64,000 bases of DNA from Psychromonas sp. MB-3u-54 (GCF_002836415.1 NZ_PJBP01000085.1:19939-83938), one strand, 5' to 3'; numbered from the stretch's first letter, positions 48,628 to 58,970 are shown. A program made the numbers and translations. The notes: a model not told the origin generated them from the sequence alone.

Positions 48628-49187
48628 GAATTCGATTCCTTGTGAAGCATTTAATTACTTTGCCCTTGGTAGAGTGATAGATTTTTCTTGTCAAACGAAC
48701 GAATTTTACCGTTTGATTGATCACTAGTCAAAGAGTAGTCTGCAACTTTGTTGTTACATATTTGTCAAATTATTGTTAAATGTTTTTTTTAAAAGTTAAG
48801 ACCTACAATAAAAACACTCAGTTAAAACGTAACTTTCGCTTTAAAAACAATGATTTGACGTAGATAACATAAGTTGAAAATAACAATTCTTGGTGTCATG
48901 AATATTTATGTGTTGCATTCTGCATTGATATTTTTAAGGGGAATAATAAAAACGATTGCATTTTACTATCTTGTAACTGAGCGGATTTTGTTGTGTCTAT
49001 ATTGCATTGTGGTTCTTTTAAATCTTGCTGATGGCATTCTACAAATAAATGGCAAACAGCAATGCCATTGTCTTATCGAGTGAGCACTTTTTTCATGATT
49101 TTTTTTGAATGTAAAAAAATTGTCGAGAAAAGGCCGCGCAGATCATATCCGTTTTTAAAGTCAACCTATGGGGAGTGAAGTAAGTTT
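48628..49187. other. Divergent promoter region
   Basis: AT-rich region between LysR and fdhD; presumed promoters. A TTG-started hydrophobic frame at 48874-49083 is not supported. Confidence 0.4.
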
Positions 49188-50117
49188 ATGGCTGAGCAGA
49201 AAGTAAATCAGGACGATTATTGGTTAGATCATAAGGATTCAGCTTTTAAGGTTAATTCTAATCAAAATACTCCGAGTGTAGTGACATGTTCCCGTCAGCA
49301 GATAAATGGCACACAAGTGAGCCTTTCTATTGATTCAGTGATTGTTGAAGAACCCTTACAGATTAGTCTGATTTATAGCGACAGATTAGGCCATGAACAA
49401 GAGCGAATTTACTTAGTGACTATGCGTACACCGGGTGACGACCTTAATCTGGTGACCGGGCTATTGTTGGCCGAAGGTATTATCAAAAAAGCCTGCGACA
49501 TTATTGGTATCAATGATCTATTAGATGCGAATGAAATTTTCCGAAATAAAATAAATGTACACTTATCAGCGAATGTGGTTGTTGACTGGGCATTAATCAA
49601 TAGAGATACAACCTCATTCTCCAGTTGCGGGGTGTGCGGTAAATCATCAATACAGTCTTTAGAGCTACGCGATATTCCCCATTTAGACACGGCTGAACAC
49701 TGGTTACCGGGTCATCTTATTCCTTATTTCGGCGATCAACTGCGTCAATATCAAGCGATGTTTATGCAAACGGGTGGAGTGCATGGCTGCGGCTTATTCG
49801 ATGCTAAAGGCGCTTTGTTATTAAGCTGTGAAGATGTCGGGCGTCATAACGCCTTAGATAAGTTGATCGGAAAATTAGCACGCAGCCCGAAGCTTGATCA
49901 GCAACAAAAAATTGTCTTCCTAAGCGGTCGAATTAGCTTCGAGTTAGTTCAGAAAGTCCTTGTTTCCGGCATTTCGGTACTGGTTGCTGTCGGGGCGCCC
50001 TCAAATCTTGCTATCAATATGGCAAAACGTTTCAATTTAACACTTATTGGCTTCAGTCGTAATGGTGGATTTAATATCTACCATGGTGCTTTCCGTTTAA
50101 ATCTGACCACAGAATAG
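49188..50117 (+). CDS. fdhD: Formate dehydrogenase sulfurtransferase FdhD
   Basis: 309 residues. The reactive Cys pair is in SFSSCGVCGKSSIQSLEL (~145), followed by the family motif QTGGVHGCGLFDAKGALLLS, the EDVGRHNALDKLIG motif and SGRISFELVQKVL. FdhD passes sulfur from IscS to the molybdenum (bis-MGD) cofactor, needed for formate-dehydrogenase-type enzymes. It precedes the oxidoreductase by 9 bp, so the pair is an operon and the neighbour is the presumed client. Confidence 0.93.
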   Translation: MAEQKVNQDDYWLDHKDSAFKVNSNQNTPSVVTCSRQQINGTQVSLSIDSVIVEEPLQISLIYSDRLGHEQERIYLVTMRTPGDDLNLVTGLLLAEGIIKKACDIIGINDLLDANEIFRNKINVHLSANVVVDWALINRDTTSFSSCGVCGKSSIQSLELRDIPHLDTAEHWLPGHLIPYFGDQLRQYQAMFMQTGGVHGCGLFDAKGALLLSCEDVGRHNALDKLIGKLARSPKLDQQQKIVFLSGRISFELVQKVLVSGISVLVAVGAPSNLAINMAKRFNLTLIGFSRNGGFNIYHGAFRLNLTTE

Positions 50118-50126
50118 AGAATTAAA

Positions 50127-52442
50127 ATGACAGTTAAAAAATATACAGGATCGGCCGGTGGCTGGGGAGCCCTATTAAGTACTACTAAACATTTGGTGAA
50201 AAGTGAAAATGTTGCCCATAACATTCTAAACTTACTAAAAACAAATCAGGACAAAGGGTTCGATTGCCCCGGCTGTGCATGGGGCGAATCTACAGAAAAA
50301 AGTCGCTTTAGGTTTTGTGAGAATGGTGCGAAAGCCGTTAATTGGGAAGCCACAAGCCGCCGTGTTACGCCGGAATTTTTTCAACAACATAGGGTAAGTT
50401 GGTTAACCCGGCAAAGTGATTACTTTTTAGAGTATCAGGGCAGGTTGAGTCATCCTGTTCAGTACAATCGCGACACTGACTGCTATCAAGCTGTTAGTTG
50501 GCAGCAGGCTTTTACGCTGATAGCCAAGCACTTAAATACCCTTGAGTCCCCTGATCAGGCCGAGTTTTATACCTCCGGTAGGGCGAGCAATGAAGCGGCC
50601 TTTTTATATCAACTTATGGTGCGAACATTTGGTACTAATAACTTTCCTGACTGCTCCAATATGTGCCATGAAGCAACCGGGATAGCCTTGAAAAAATCCA
50701 TTGGTGTCGGTAAAGGCACAGTTAAAATGGAAGATTTTGAAGATGCCGATGCTATTTTTGTTTTTGGTCAAAACCCGGGAACAAACCATCCCCGTATGTT
50801 AGATACACTGCGTCAGGCATCACGTCGGGGGGCAGCTATTGTCACTTTTAATACTTTAAAAGAGCGAGGCTTAGAGCGTTTTACTAATCCTCAATCGGTG
50901 ACCGAAATGCTCACTAATGGCTCGACACAAATTAGTCAGTGCTATTTCAGGCCTAAACTCGGCGGCGATATGGCCGTCGTACGCGGTATGGTTAAAGCCC
51001 TTTTTGTGACTGAAAAAGCAGAATTGGCCGCCGGGCGCTCGCCCATATTTGATCATGCCTTTATTGAAGAACACACTCAAGGAATTGAGCAATACTTAAA
51101 AACGGTTGAGGAGACACCGTGGAATGAGATCACCGAGCAGGCTGGCTTATCACAATCTGAAATAGAACAAGCAGCCGGCATTTATCGTCAATCCAAGCGG
51201 GTGATTATTACCTGGGCGATGGGCATTACTCAGCATAAACATTCGGTGAAAACCATTCAAGAAATCACCAACCTGCAGCTATTGTTTGGACAATTAGGGC
51301 GACCGGGTGCGGGATTGTGTCCGGTGCGCGGGCACAGTAACGTGCAGGGCGATCGCACTATGGGTATTGACGAAAAACCGAGTGCTGCGTTTATCGACAA
51401 CCTGTCGCATGCCTTTGATTTTCAGGCCCCTTCAAAACCCGGACACAACGCGGTTGCAGCTATCAAAGCGATGCTTGCGGGCGAAAGTAAAGTATTTATT
51501 GCTTTAGGCGGGAATTTTGCGGCCGCAACGCCGGATACATCCTTAACTCAACAGGCACTGTCGAACTGCAGCTTGACGGTGAATATCGCAACAAAATTAA
51601 ACCGTACGCATCTTGTTCCGGGGAAAGATTCGCTTATTCTACCTTGTCTGGGGCGCACGGATATTGATATTCAGGCATCGGGTGCACAAAGCATCACCGT
51701 TGAAGACTCTTTTAGTATGGTGCATGCCTCAGCTGGAGTGGTCGAAAGTGATACTGGCGGAATGCGCTCGGAGCCGGCTATTATTGCGGGTATAGCCGAA
51801 GCAACTTTGGGCAAACAGCCGATAGACTGGTCTTGGGTCATTGAAGATTACAGCAGAATCCGCGACCTAATCGCAAAAAGTATTCCCGGGTTTAGCGATA
51901 TTAATAGCAAGATAAAACAGCCGGGTGGTTTTTATCTTGGGAATAGCGCTGCTGAGCGGCAATGGCAAACGCCCTCTAAAAAAGCACAATTTATGGAGCA
52001 TGATTTACCGCTGCATTTACTGCCCGCAAACCTGCGGGAATTAAGTAAGGATCCGGTGTTCGTCTTACAAACGATGCGTTCACACGATCAATACAATACC
52101 AGCATTTATGGTTTTGATGATCGCTATCGCGGTATTTTCGGTGAACGCAAAGTCCTTTTTATTAACGCCAATGACATCGCTGCATTGGGGCTGAAAAACA
52201 GCCAGTTAGTCGATATTGAATCCCTTTGGCCCGATCGCATTGAACGTAAAGTTTTTGGGTTTAAGCTGGTGGCTTATGATATTCCGGAGGGCAATACGGC
52301 AGCTTATTTTCCTGAAACCAATCCCCTGATGTCCATTGACGGAAAGGGGGATTTGAGTGACACGCCAATTTCAAAAGCGATTCCTGTGGTTTTAAGCGCG
52401 ACGCTATTGAAGAGTGATAAAATTGATGTTGTTATGGCTTAA
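50127..52442 (+). CDS. Molybdopterin oxidoreductase, FdhF/YdeP family
   Basis: 771 residues, full length. The N-terminus has FDCPGCAWGE in place of the four-Cys iron-sulfur motif of formate dehydrogenases, as in YdeP. The Mo-bis-MGD domains carry EFYTSGRASNEAAFLYQ, FPDCSNMCHEATGIALKKS, FVFGQNPGTNHPRML, RGHSNVQGDRTMG and the C-terminal MRSHDQYNTSIYGFDDRYRG. No twin-arginine signal, so cytoplasmic. The natural substrate of this family is not established; E. coli YdeP is linked to acid resistance. Co-transcription with fdhD fits a sulfurated molybdenum cofactor. Ends in a strong terminator. Confidence 0.9.
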   Translation: MTVKKYTGSAGGWGALLSTTKHLVKSENVAHNILNLLKTNQDKGFDCPGCAWGESTEKSRFRFCENGAKAVNWEATSRRVTPEFFQQHRVSWLTRQSDYFLEYQGRLSHPVQYNRDTDCYQAVSWQQAFTLIAKHLNTLESPDQAEFYTSGRASNEAAFLYQLMVRTFGTNNFPDCSNMCHEATGIALKKSIGVGKGTVKMEDFEDADAIFVFGQNPGTNHPRMLDTLRQASRRGAAIVTFNTLKERGLERFTNPQSVTEMLTNGSTQISQCYFRPKLGGDMAVVRGMVKALFVTEKAELAAGRSPIFDHAFIEEHTQGIEQYLKTVEETPWNEITEQAGLSQSEIEQAAGIYRQSKRVIITWAMGITQHKHSVKTIQEITNLQLLFGQLGRPGAGLCPVRGHSNVQGDRTMGIDEKPSAAFIDNLSHAFDFQAPSKPGHNAVAAIKAMLAGESKVFIALGGNFAAATPDTSLTQQALSNCSLTVNIATKLNRTHLVPGKDSLILPCLGRTDIDIQASGAQSITVEDSFSMVHASAGVVESDTGGMRSEPAIIAGIAEATLGKQPIDWSWVIEDYSRIRDLIAKSIPGFSDINSKIKQPGGFYLGNSAAERQWQTPSKKAQFMEHDLPLHLLPANLRELSKDPVFVLQTMRSHDQYNTSIYGFDDRYRGIFGERKVLFINANDIAALGLKNSQLVDIESLWPDRIERKVFGFKLVAYDIPEGNTAAYFPETNPLMSIDGKGDLSDTPISKAIPVVLSATLLKSDKIDVVMA

Positions 52443-52456
52443 CTTAGTGTTTCAGT

Positions 52457-52490
52457 CATAAAACCGGCTGATTACTCAGCCGGTTTTATG
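52457..52490 (+). terminator. Rho-independent terminator after the fdhD operon
   Basis: Perfect 15 bp stem CATAAAACCGGCTGA/TCAGCCGGTTTTATG, loop TTAC, 15 bp past the stop. Confidence 0.88.
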
Positions 52491-52633
52491 ACTAAACTTT
52501 CGATAAACGCTCATTTTATCAATCATCCGGGGTTAGTTTCGGCCTATATTTAGGTTAAAGTCGGTTTGACAGACTTTAATCGGCCTGCAAAGAAGCCCTT
52601 TAAAGCTATGTGGGTGATAAAAATAAACACCAG

Positions 52634-52833
52634 CATTCTAGCATTTCAGCGTTCCAGCACTCTAGCACTTCAGTATTCCAGCGTTTCAGCGTTTCAGCAC
52701 TCCAGCGTTCTAGCATTCTAGTATTTCAGCGTTCTAGCATTCCAGCATTCTAGCGTTCCAGCATTCTAGCGTTCCAGCGTTCTAGCACTCCAGCATTCCA
52801 GAATTCCAGAATTTTAGCACTTCAGCATTCCAG
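52634..52833. repeat. Octanucleotide minisatellite, 25 tandem units
   Basis: Exactly 200 bp made of 25 consecutive 8 bp units, consensus C-(A/G)-(T/C)-T-(T/C)-(C/T)-A-G, e.g. CATTCTAG, CGTTCCAG, CACTTCAG. Variation is confined mainly to purine-for-purine and pyrimidine-for-pyrimidine changes, and the terminal AG is invariant. It starts 144 bp after the fdhD-operon terminator and ends 33 bp before the stop of the minus-strand membrane protein gene. Confidence 0.95.
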
Positions 52834-52865
52834 CAACCGCACAGCCTGAAGGCTCAGTTCCCTTG

Positions 52866-53852
52866 TTATGAGTCGGTAGAATCCGTCGCTTGTTTGGCTT
52901 TACTGGTTAAAATACCGGGGATCATTTTTTCAGAAAATCCCGCCAGCAAACACCACACAATCAGTAAAGATAAACCCTGCGCAGGTTGCGCTAAGGTACC
53001 AATAGCATAGGTCGATTCCACTGCTTGAGAGACCGCATAAGAATTTTCGGATAACAGATTGATGCTTTCTTTATATTGTAAAAGCTCTTCGGGAGTATGA
53101 ATAAATTCAGGAAAGAATGCGCCACTTAACAAGCCGGACTGCACGAGGTAAAACATAATTAAGCCTGCTCCAGCACCTACCACTGCACGAGCAAGAATAT
53201 AACCTAATTGACTGATAGCACGTACCTGATCAACCGTTGCAGCTTGCATGCGAGATTGGATTGATGTGAGTTGGCTAAAACCGGCCCCCAAAATACCCGC
53301 CGTTGCTGCGGTAAAAGTATAATAAAAGCGTAAATTTTCAAATTCCAGCGAAAACAATACACGTGAAATAGAGGGGCTGAAAAACAAAAGAAAGGCACAT
53401 AAAAAGGTCGCCACAATATTTCGCCGCATACGGTTCTCATTAAAGCGGACAACGCGCTTGGATTCTATAACCCACTGCAGATCGAAAACTAAACGGCTCA
53501 TTAATGAACGTATCACGGCCAGATCAGCTTCTTGCCTTTGTTCTTTGTAAAACCCTGCTATCTGCGTCGGCAAATTATCGACTTCAGCCAACCGGCGCTG
53601 CCATTCCGTGACCAGTTTAACGTCATCATAGTAATCGACCAATGCCAGCTCCACCCGATTGGCCGTCGCCCATGATAACTCGGCATCAAGCTCACTCTCC
53701 AGTCTGGTTAACTGTTCCGATGAAGCGGCGCCGCTGTCCATTAATCGATTAATAGAGGCACGTAAGTTTTGATAGGACTGATTGAGCAAATATTGCTCAC
53801 GCTGAATTAACTGATTGACCGTAAGTATGGCGCTCACTTGCATCTCTCCCAT
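52866..53852 (-). CDS. Hypothetical multi-helix membrane protein
   Basis: 328 residues. The N-terminal ~125 residues are helical and charged (coiled-coil-like, QREQYLLNQSYQNLRASINR). Four hydrophobic segments follow at ~145-165 (ATFLCAFLLFFSPSISRVL), ~177-192 (FTAATAGILGAGFSQL), ~220-240 (ARAVVGAGAGLIMFYLVQSG) and ~295-315 (GLSLLIVWCLLAGFSEKMIP). The C-terminal GFSEKMIPGIL resembles the ending of several uncharacterised membrane proteins. No function assigned. Its 3' end adjoins the octamer repeat. Confidence 0.75.
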   Translation of the reverse strand: MGEMQVSAILTVNQLIQREQYLLNQSYQNLRASINRLMDSGAASSEQLTRLESELDAELSWATANRVELALVDYYDDVKLVTEWQRRLAEVDNLPTQIAGFYKEQRQEADLAVIRSLMSRLVFDLQWVIESKRVVRFNENRMRRNIVATFLCAFLLFFSPSISRVLFSLEFENLRFYYTFTAATAGILGAGFSQLTSIQSRMQAATVDQVRAISQLGYILARAVVGAGAGLIMFYLVQSGLLSGAFFPEFIHTPEELLQYKESINLLSENSYAVSQAVESTYAIGTLAQPAQGLSLLIVWCLLAGFSEKMIPGILTSKAKQATDSTDS

Positions 53853-54241
53853 TGGCAGAGCTGAAAACTATAAAGAAAATTGAGGTGTTTTTGTGACTGA
53901 CGCTTGAAAAATTATCCTGCATTTTCAATGTAGCCTTCGGTTTACTCTGGACATCCATCTGGCACTATGTGCAACTTCAGACGCTACAATAAGCGATTTT
54001 ATAGTTTTTCAGTTCTGTTATTGTTATCAGTGGTAAAGCACCATCATTCCGAATTTTAATCTGTGATGAAAGTGCTATTAAAATCAATAACACTAATCTT
54101 AATCTACATTTTGGAAAAAACCCCATTCTGAGCAGTCATTTACAAAGATAAAGGATGACAATGGCGAGATGATAGGGACGATCAAGGCTAGCAATTTTTC
54201 GAATAGATCAAAATCAAATAGATCAAAAAAATTGTAACAAA
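53853..54241. other. Intergenic
   Basis: AT-rich gap between two minus-strand genes; includes short direct repeats of ATAGATCAAAA near 54210. Nothing coding seen. Confidence 0.4.
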
Positions 54242-54270
54242 AAAAGGGTGATCATAATGATCACCCTTTT
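54242..54270 (-). terminator. Terminator after acnA
   Basis: 13 bp stem AAAAGGGTGATCA/TGATCACCCTTTT around TAA, flanked by A- and T-runs so it can act on either strand; ~90 bp past the acnA stop. Confidence 0.85.
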
Positions 54271-54360
54271 GAACTCATCAGCAGGAAAAAGGAAAGGCTT
54301 CAAAAGCCTGACATTGATCGCCGATTTTTTATCGCAAAGAATTTTTATCTTACAACACTA

Positions 54361-57036
54361 TTATCCTTTAGCAACTATGCGGTTAAGCACATAAGTGAGT
54401 ACACCGCCTGCGCGGTAATAATCAACCTCAACGGCTGTATCAAGCCGAGACAACACTTTAATTTTACGTAGCTTACCGGACGGATAATGAATAACCGCAT
54501 CGAGTGTTTGATTGGCACTCATTTCACCCTCTAAACCCATAATATCAAAGGATTCATCACCGCTTAACTGCAACGATTTACGATCTTCACCTTCCATAAA
54601 CTGCAAGGGTAATACACCCATTCCAGCCAGATTAGCTCGATGGATGCGCTCGAAACTCTCGGCAATAACCGCTTTAGCACCCAGCAGTAAAGTGCCTTTA
54701 GCGGCCCAGTCCCGGCTCGATCCCATCCCATATTCTCGACCTGCAATAACCACACTGGATCTTTTTTCCTGCTGATAATGCATGGCGGCATCAAAAATGA
54801 ACATGGCTTGCGACTGACCCTGTAAATGGGTGTAACCGCCTTCCTTATCCGGTGTCATCTCATTACGGATGCGAATATTACCAAAGGTACCGCGCATCAT
54901 AATCTGATGATTGCCACGTCGTGATCCGTAAGAGTTAAAATCGGTTTCCTTAATCCCGTGATCGCGTAAAAACTGAGCGGCGGGGCTGTCTTTGGGAATG
55001 GCACCTGCGGGTGAAATATGATCCGTTGTAACCGAATCTCCAAGCATAACCAGAATAGGCGCATCAACAATATTACTAAAATTATCGCGATATTGTGGCT
55101 CAAAAAAGGGCGGTTGCTGAATATAGGTGGACTGATCGGAAAACTCATAATTGGCATCACTCCCAGACTGGATTGCCTGCCACTCTTTATCACCGTCAAA
55201 TACGGCGCTATAACGCTTTTCGAACATTTGATGACTGACACTTTTGAGCAACTCGGCGATTTCCGCATTACTCGGCCAGATATCTTTTAAATAGACCTTT
55301 TCACCGTCACTGCCGGTGCCAATTGGATCCTGACTGAGATCGATTCGAGTGGTGCCGGCCAGCGAGTAGGCCACCACTAAAGGGGGGGATGCTAACCAGG
55401 AAGCCTTAACCTGTGGATGAATTCGTCCTGCAAAATTACGGTTGCCCGACAAAACCGCACTCGCGATAAGATCGTTTTTCTCAATACACTCCTGAACAGG
55501 CTTTGGTAGAGGGCCTGAATTACCAATACAGGTAGTACAGCCATAACCCACCAGATTAAAGCCGAGTGTATTTAAGGATTGTTGTAATCCTGTTTCCACC
55601 AGATAATCGGTCACTACCCGTGAGCCGGGGGCAAGTGAGGTTTTAACCCAGGGTTGTTTAACCAATCCTTTTGCCAGCGCTTTTTTAGCCAGCAGTCCGG
55701 CTGCCAGCATAACCGCAGGATTGGAAGTATTAGTGCAGGAGGTAATAGCGGCGATCACCAGTGAACCATGATGGAGCGATTGATCACTGTCATTGATTGG
55801 AAAGTCGGTGGTTTTTTGCGGCCCCTTTCCTTTGAGATCAATAAAGTCATCGGTCGCCGTTTTTAACTGGCGCATCGGGACTCTGTCCTGCGGCCGGTCT
55901 GGTCCTGCAAGGTTAGGTTCAATATCGCTCATATTAAGAGACAAAGTATCGGAAAAATCAGCCACTGGGCTAGTTTCATCACGCCACAATCCCTGCAATT
56001 TAGAATAAGCCTCAACCAGATCAATAGATTGTTGATCACGACCCGTCAATTGTAAATAATTCAGGGTTTGCTGATCGACCGGGAAAAATCCGCAGGTAGC
56101 ACCATATTCCGGTGCCATATTGGCGATAGTCGCGCGATCGGCTAAGGGTAAATGCGCAAGACCGGCACCATAAAATTCGACAAATTTGCCGACCACACCG
56201 TGCTTTCTTAGCATTTGAACAACCTGTAGCACCAGATCCGTTGCGGTGATCCCTTCTGCCAATTGGCCCGTCAGTTCAAATCCGACTACATCGGGGATCT
56301 GCATGGAAATGGGTTGCCCAAGCATCACCGCCTCGGCTTCAATTCCGCCAACGCCCCAACCTAAAACGCCCAGCGCATTAATCATAGTAGTATGGCTATC
56401 GGTACCAACCAGGGTATCAGGATAGACCAGACACTCATTTTTCGTTGTTTCGTCCCAGACCACTTTAGCCAGATATTCAAGATTAACCTGATGACAGATG
56501 CCGGTGCCGGGCGGTACTACGCTGAAATTTTCAAAGGCCTGTTGCCCCCATTTTAAAAACTCATAACGTTCTTTGTTGCGCGCCATTTCGATAGCCACGT
56601 TTTCATCAAAAGCGGATTTGCTTGAAAACTTGTCAACGTTAACCGAATGGTCGATTACCAGATCAACTTTGGCTAAGGGGTTTATTTTTTGCGGGTCAAG
56701 TCCCTGTTTAACTAATGCGTTACGCATAGCTGCGAGATCAACAACGGCCGGTACGCCGGTAAAATCCTGCATTAAAACGCGCGCAGGCTGATAGCTAATT
56801 TCGGTCGTACTGCCTCGCCCTCGACTGTCGGCGAGCGCTTCAATTTCTTTTCTGCTGCCGCCATTATCCTGTTGATGGCGTAATAAATTCTCCAGCAACA
56901 CTTTGATTGATACGGGCAAATTTGTGATCGAATTGTCACCCGCTAGTTCGCCTTTGTTTATCGCATAATAGCTATAAACTTGACCATTTACCGTGAAAGT
57001 ATTTTTAGCATCAATATTAATTTTATTTCCAGACAT
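54361..57036 (-). CDS. acnA: Aconitate hydratase A
   Basis: 891 residues, standard AcnA length. The 4Fe-4S ligands are in AITSCTNTSNP and GYGCTTCIGNSGPL. Other family marks are VPPGTGICHQVNLEYLA, LVGTDSHTTMINALGVLGWG, ILVMLGDSVTTDHISPAGAI and GREYGMGSSRDWAAKG. It interconverts citrate and isocitrate in the TCA cycle; as the AcnA type it is the more oxidation-stable isoenzyme. ATG with AAGGAGA 8 nt upstream. Single-gene unit with its own terminator. Confidence 0.95.
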   Translation of the reverse strand: MSGNKINIDAKNTFTVNGQVYSYYAINKGELAGDNSITNLPVSIKVLLENLLRHQQDNGGSRKEIEALADSRGRGSTTEISYQPARVLMQDFTGVPAVVDLAAMRNALVKQGLDPQKINPLAKVDLVIDHSVNVDKFSSKSAFDENVAIEMARNKERYEFLKWGQQAFENFSVVPPGTGICHQVNLEYLAKVVWDETTKNECLVYPDTLVGTDSHTTMINALGVLGWGVGGIEAEAVMLGQPISMQIPDVVGFELTGQLAEGITATDLVLQVVQMLRKHGVVGKFVEFYGAGLAHLPLADRATIANMAPEYGATCGFFPVDQQTLNYLQLTGRDQQSIDLVEAYSKLQGLWRDETSPVADFSDTLSLNMSDIEPNLAGPDRPQDRVPMRQLKTATDDFIDLKGKGPQKTTDFPINDSDQSLHHGSLVIAAITSCTNTSNPAVMLAAGLLAKKALAKGLVKQPWVKTSLAPGSRVVTDYLVETGLQQSLNTLGFNLVGYGCTTCIGNSGPLPKPVQECIEKNDLIASAVLSGNRNFAGRIHPQVKASWLASPPLVVAYSLAGTTRIDLSQDPIGTGSDGEKVYLKDIWPSNAEIAELLKSVSHQMFEKRYSAVFDGDKEWQAIQSGSDANYEFSDQSTYIQQPPFFEPQYRDNFSNIVDAPILVMLGDSVTTDHISPAGAIPKDSPAAQFLRDHGIKETDFNSYGSRRGNHQIMMRGTFGNIRIRNEMTPDKEGGYTHLQGQSQAMFIFDAAMHYQQEKRSSVVIAGREYGMGSSRDWAAKGTLLLGAKAVIAESFERIHRANLAGMGVLPLQFMEGEDRKSLQLSGDESFDIMGLEGEMSANQTLDAVIHYPSGKLRKIKVLSRLDTAVEVDYYRAGGVLTYVLNRIVAKG

Positions 57037-57328
57037 AATCTATCTCCTTGATAAACCAACTACCTTTAATATAACCAACACGACCAACATAACCTATCTT
57101 GTTAAAAAACTCACTATCTATCTATTATTCGGGGAAGATCTCCAGGTTAACTATTTCAAAAAAAAAGGTCATTCCAGCGGGTCAGAAAATGGGACAGATT
57201 ATTGATATTAATATGTATTATTATTTAATTTATCTGTTTTCTGGAAAGAAACGTAGCCCATCAGCAGAATGATTCTGCGCGGCGTGATAATCAATGGGCA
57301 CGCTTTGATTTTTTACGTTTACAAAAAA
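57037..57328. other. acnA upstream region
   Basis: Presumed acnA promoter region; no gene seen. Confidence 0.4.
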
Positions 57329-57359
57329 AATCGCTCTCAAACATAAGCTGAGAGCGATT
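57329..57359 (-). terminator. Terminator after the BCCT transporter gene
   Basis: 11 bp stem AATCGCTCTCA/TGAGAGCGATT with a 9-nt loop; on the minus strand it is followed by a run of T. It lies 31 bp beyond the stop. Confidence 0.88.
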
Positions 57360-57389
57360 CTGATTTTACCCTATGGTTATTTAAGGAGC

Positions 57390-58970
57390 TTATTTGTATA
57401 AAAGGCGTTCGCTGTTTAGACCTTTAATCAGACTAACGCACATCAATAGCAGCACAAAGGTAAATGGCAGGGCAGTTACAACAACACCAGACTGTAACGC
57501 CTGCAGTGCTTCTTTGCCGCCGATCCAAAGCAAAACTGCTGCGATGGCGCCCTCGACTGTTGCCCAGAAAATGCGCTGCGGAATAGGCGCGTCTATTTTT
57601 CCGCCTGAAGTGATACTGTCGATCACCAGTGAACCGGAATCCGATGAGGTGACAAAGAAGATCAGTATCAATACAATCGACAGAACTGAAATCGCAGAGC
57701 CAAAGGACAATCCATCATAGACATGAAATAAGGTAAGGGAAATATCCGTCAAACCATTGGCACCCAGCTCACCGACCTTATTGACGACCTGATCGATAGC
57801 GATGCCACCGAATACTGCCATCCAAATAAGAGACATCAGAGTAGGGATCACGATCACGCAAAACAGGAATTCACGTACTGTACGACCTTTAGAGACGCGG
57901 GCTATAAACATGCCGACAAAGGGTGACCATGCAATCCACCATGCCCAGTAGAAGACTGTCCAGCCGTGCATCCAATCTGTGTCATCACGACCGCCGGGGC
58001 TGCTCAGAGGAATAATGTTTTTTACATAAGCGATAAATGTTTCCGGAATGGAGGTTTTCACAATATCAAAGCCGATATAAGTCATGAACACCAGCAGAGC
58101 CAATGCAAACAGCATATTGATATTACTGAGTAATTTAACGCCACCTTCAATGCCGCGAATAACGGATAAAATGGCAATAAAAGTGATGAATGCAATAATG
58201 ATAAGCTGCATACCAATGCCGCCGTCGGTGCCAAATACATGGTTGATACCGCTGGTGGCCTGCATCGTGCCCAGGCCAAGCGACGTTGCCAAACCAAACA
58301 GAGTGGCAAGTACTGCCATAATATCAACTATATGTCCTAACCAACCCCAGGCTCTATCGCCAAAAATAGGATAGAGAATAGAACGCATGGACAGTGGCAG
58401 TCCTTTGTTATAGGCAAAAAATGCCAGTGACAGCGCGACAATGGAATAAATAGCCCAGCCGTGTATACCCCAGTGAAAGATGGTCGACGCCAGAGCCAGC
58501 GATTTAGCTTCGGGCGTATACGCCTCTACGTTAAACGGGGTGCCCCACCAGTCAGTAAAGTATGCAGTCGGTTCAGCGACCCCCCAAAACATAAGGCCTA
58601 TCCCAATACCGGCGGAAAACAGCATCGCCAGCCATGAAGCCATAGAATACTCAGGCAATGCATCCTTGCCGCCAATACGGATCTTACCAAGGGGTGACAG
58701 CATTAATACAAAAGCGAAAATAACGAAAAAGTTGGCAGACCACATAAAGAAGATATCAAAATTATCGATGATGCCATTCTTAAGGCCATTTATAGCATCT
58801 TTAGCGGTAGTGGGATCGACGATAAGAAGTGCAGAAAGCAGTAGGAAAATAAGTCCTGCGCTTATTCCGAATACGGGGTTATGAATATCGAATCCCCATT
58901 TTTGAATGTTGTCTTGACCGACGGTATAGTCAGTCGTTTCTATACTGTATTTATTGAATGTGTTATTCAT
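57390..58970 (-). CDS. BCCT family transporter (betaine/choline/carnitine type)
   Basis: 526 residues with twelve predicted membrane helices. Family signatures include MLFSAGIGIGLMFWGVAEP, HWGIHGWAIYSIVALSLAFF with its aromatic box, and FYWAWWIAWSPFVGMFIARV. It should import quaternary-ammonium solutes such as glycine betaine or choline using Na+ or H+, as an osmoprotectant system. The ATG at 58970 lacks its own ribosome site; a good AAAGGAC instead precedes an overlapping 7-codon frame at 58963-58986. Confidence 0.93.
   Translation of the reverse strand: MNNTFNKYSIETTDYTVGQDNIQKWGFDIHNPVFGISAGLIFLLLSALLIVDPTTAKDAINGLKNGIIDNFDIFFMWSANFFVIFAFVLMLSPLGKIRIGGKDALPEYSMASWLAMLFSAGIGIGLMFWGVAEPTAYFTDWWGTPFNVEAYTPEAKSLALASTIFHWGIHGWAIYSIVALSLAFFAYNKGLPLSMRSILYPIFGDRAWGWLGHIVDIMAVLATLFGLATSLGLGTMQATSGINHVFGTDGGIGMQLIIIAFITFIAILSVIRGIEGGVKLLSNINMLFALALLVFMTYIGFDIVKTSIPETFIAYVKNIIPLSSPGGRDDTDWMHGWTVFYWAWWIAWSPFVGMFIARVSKGRTVREFLFCVIVIPTLMSLIWMAVFGGIAIDQVVNKVGELGANGLTDISLTLFHVYDGLSFGSAISVLSIVLILIFFVTSSDSGSLVIDSITSGGKIDAPIPQRIFWATVEGAIAAVLLWIGGKEALQALQSGVVVTALPFTFVLLLMCVSLIKGLNSERLLYK

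Noticed and set aside
52634..52833. Possible CRISPR array
   Set aside because: Units are contiguous 8 bp repeats without spacers, so it is a minisatellite.
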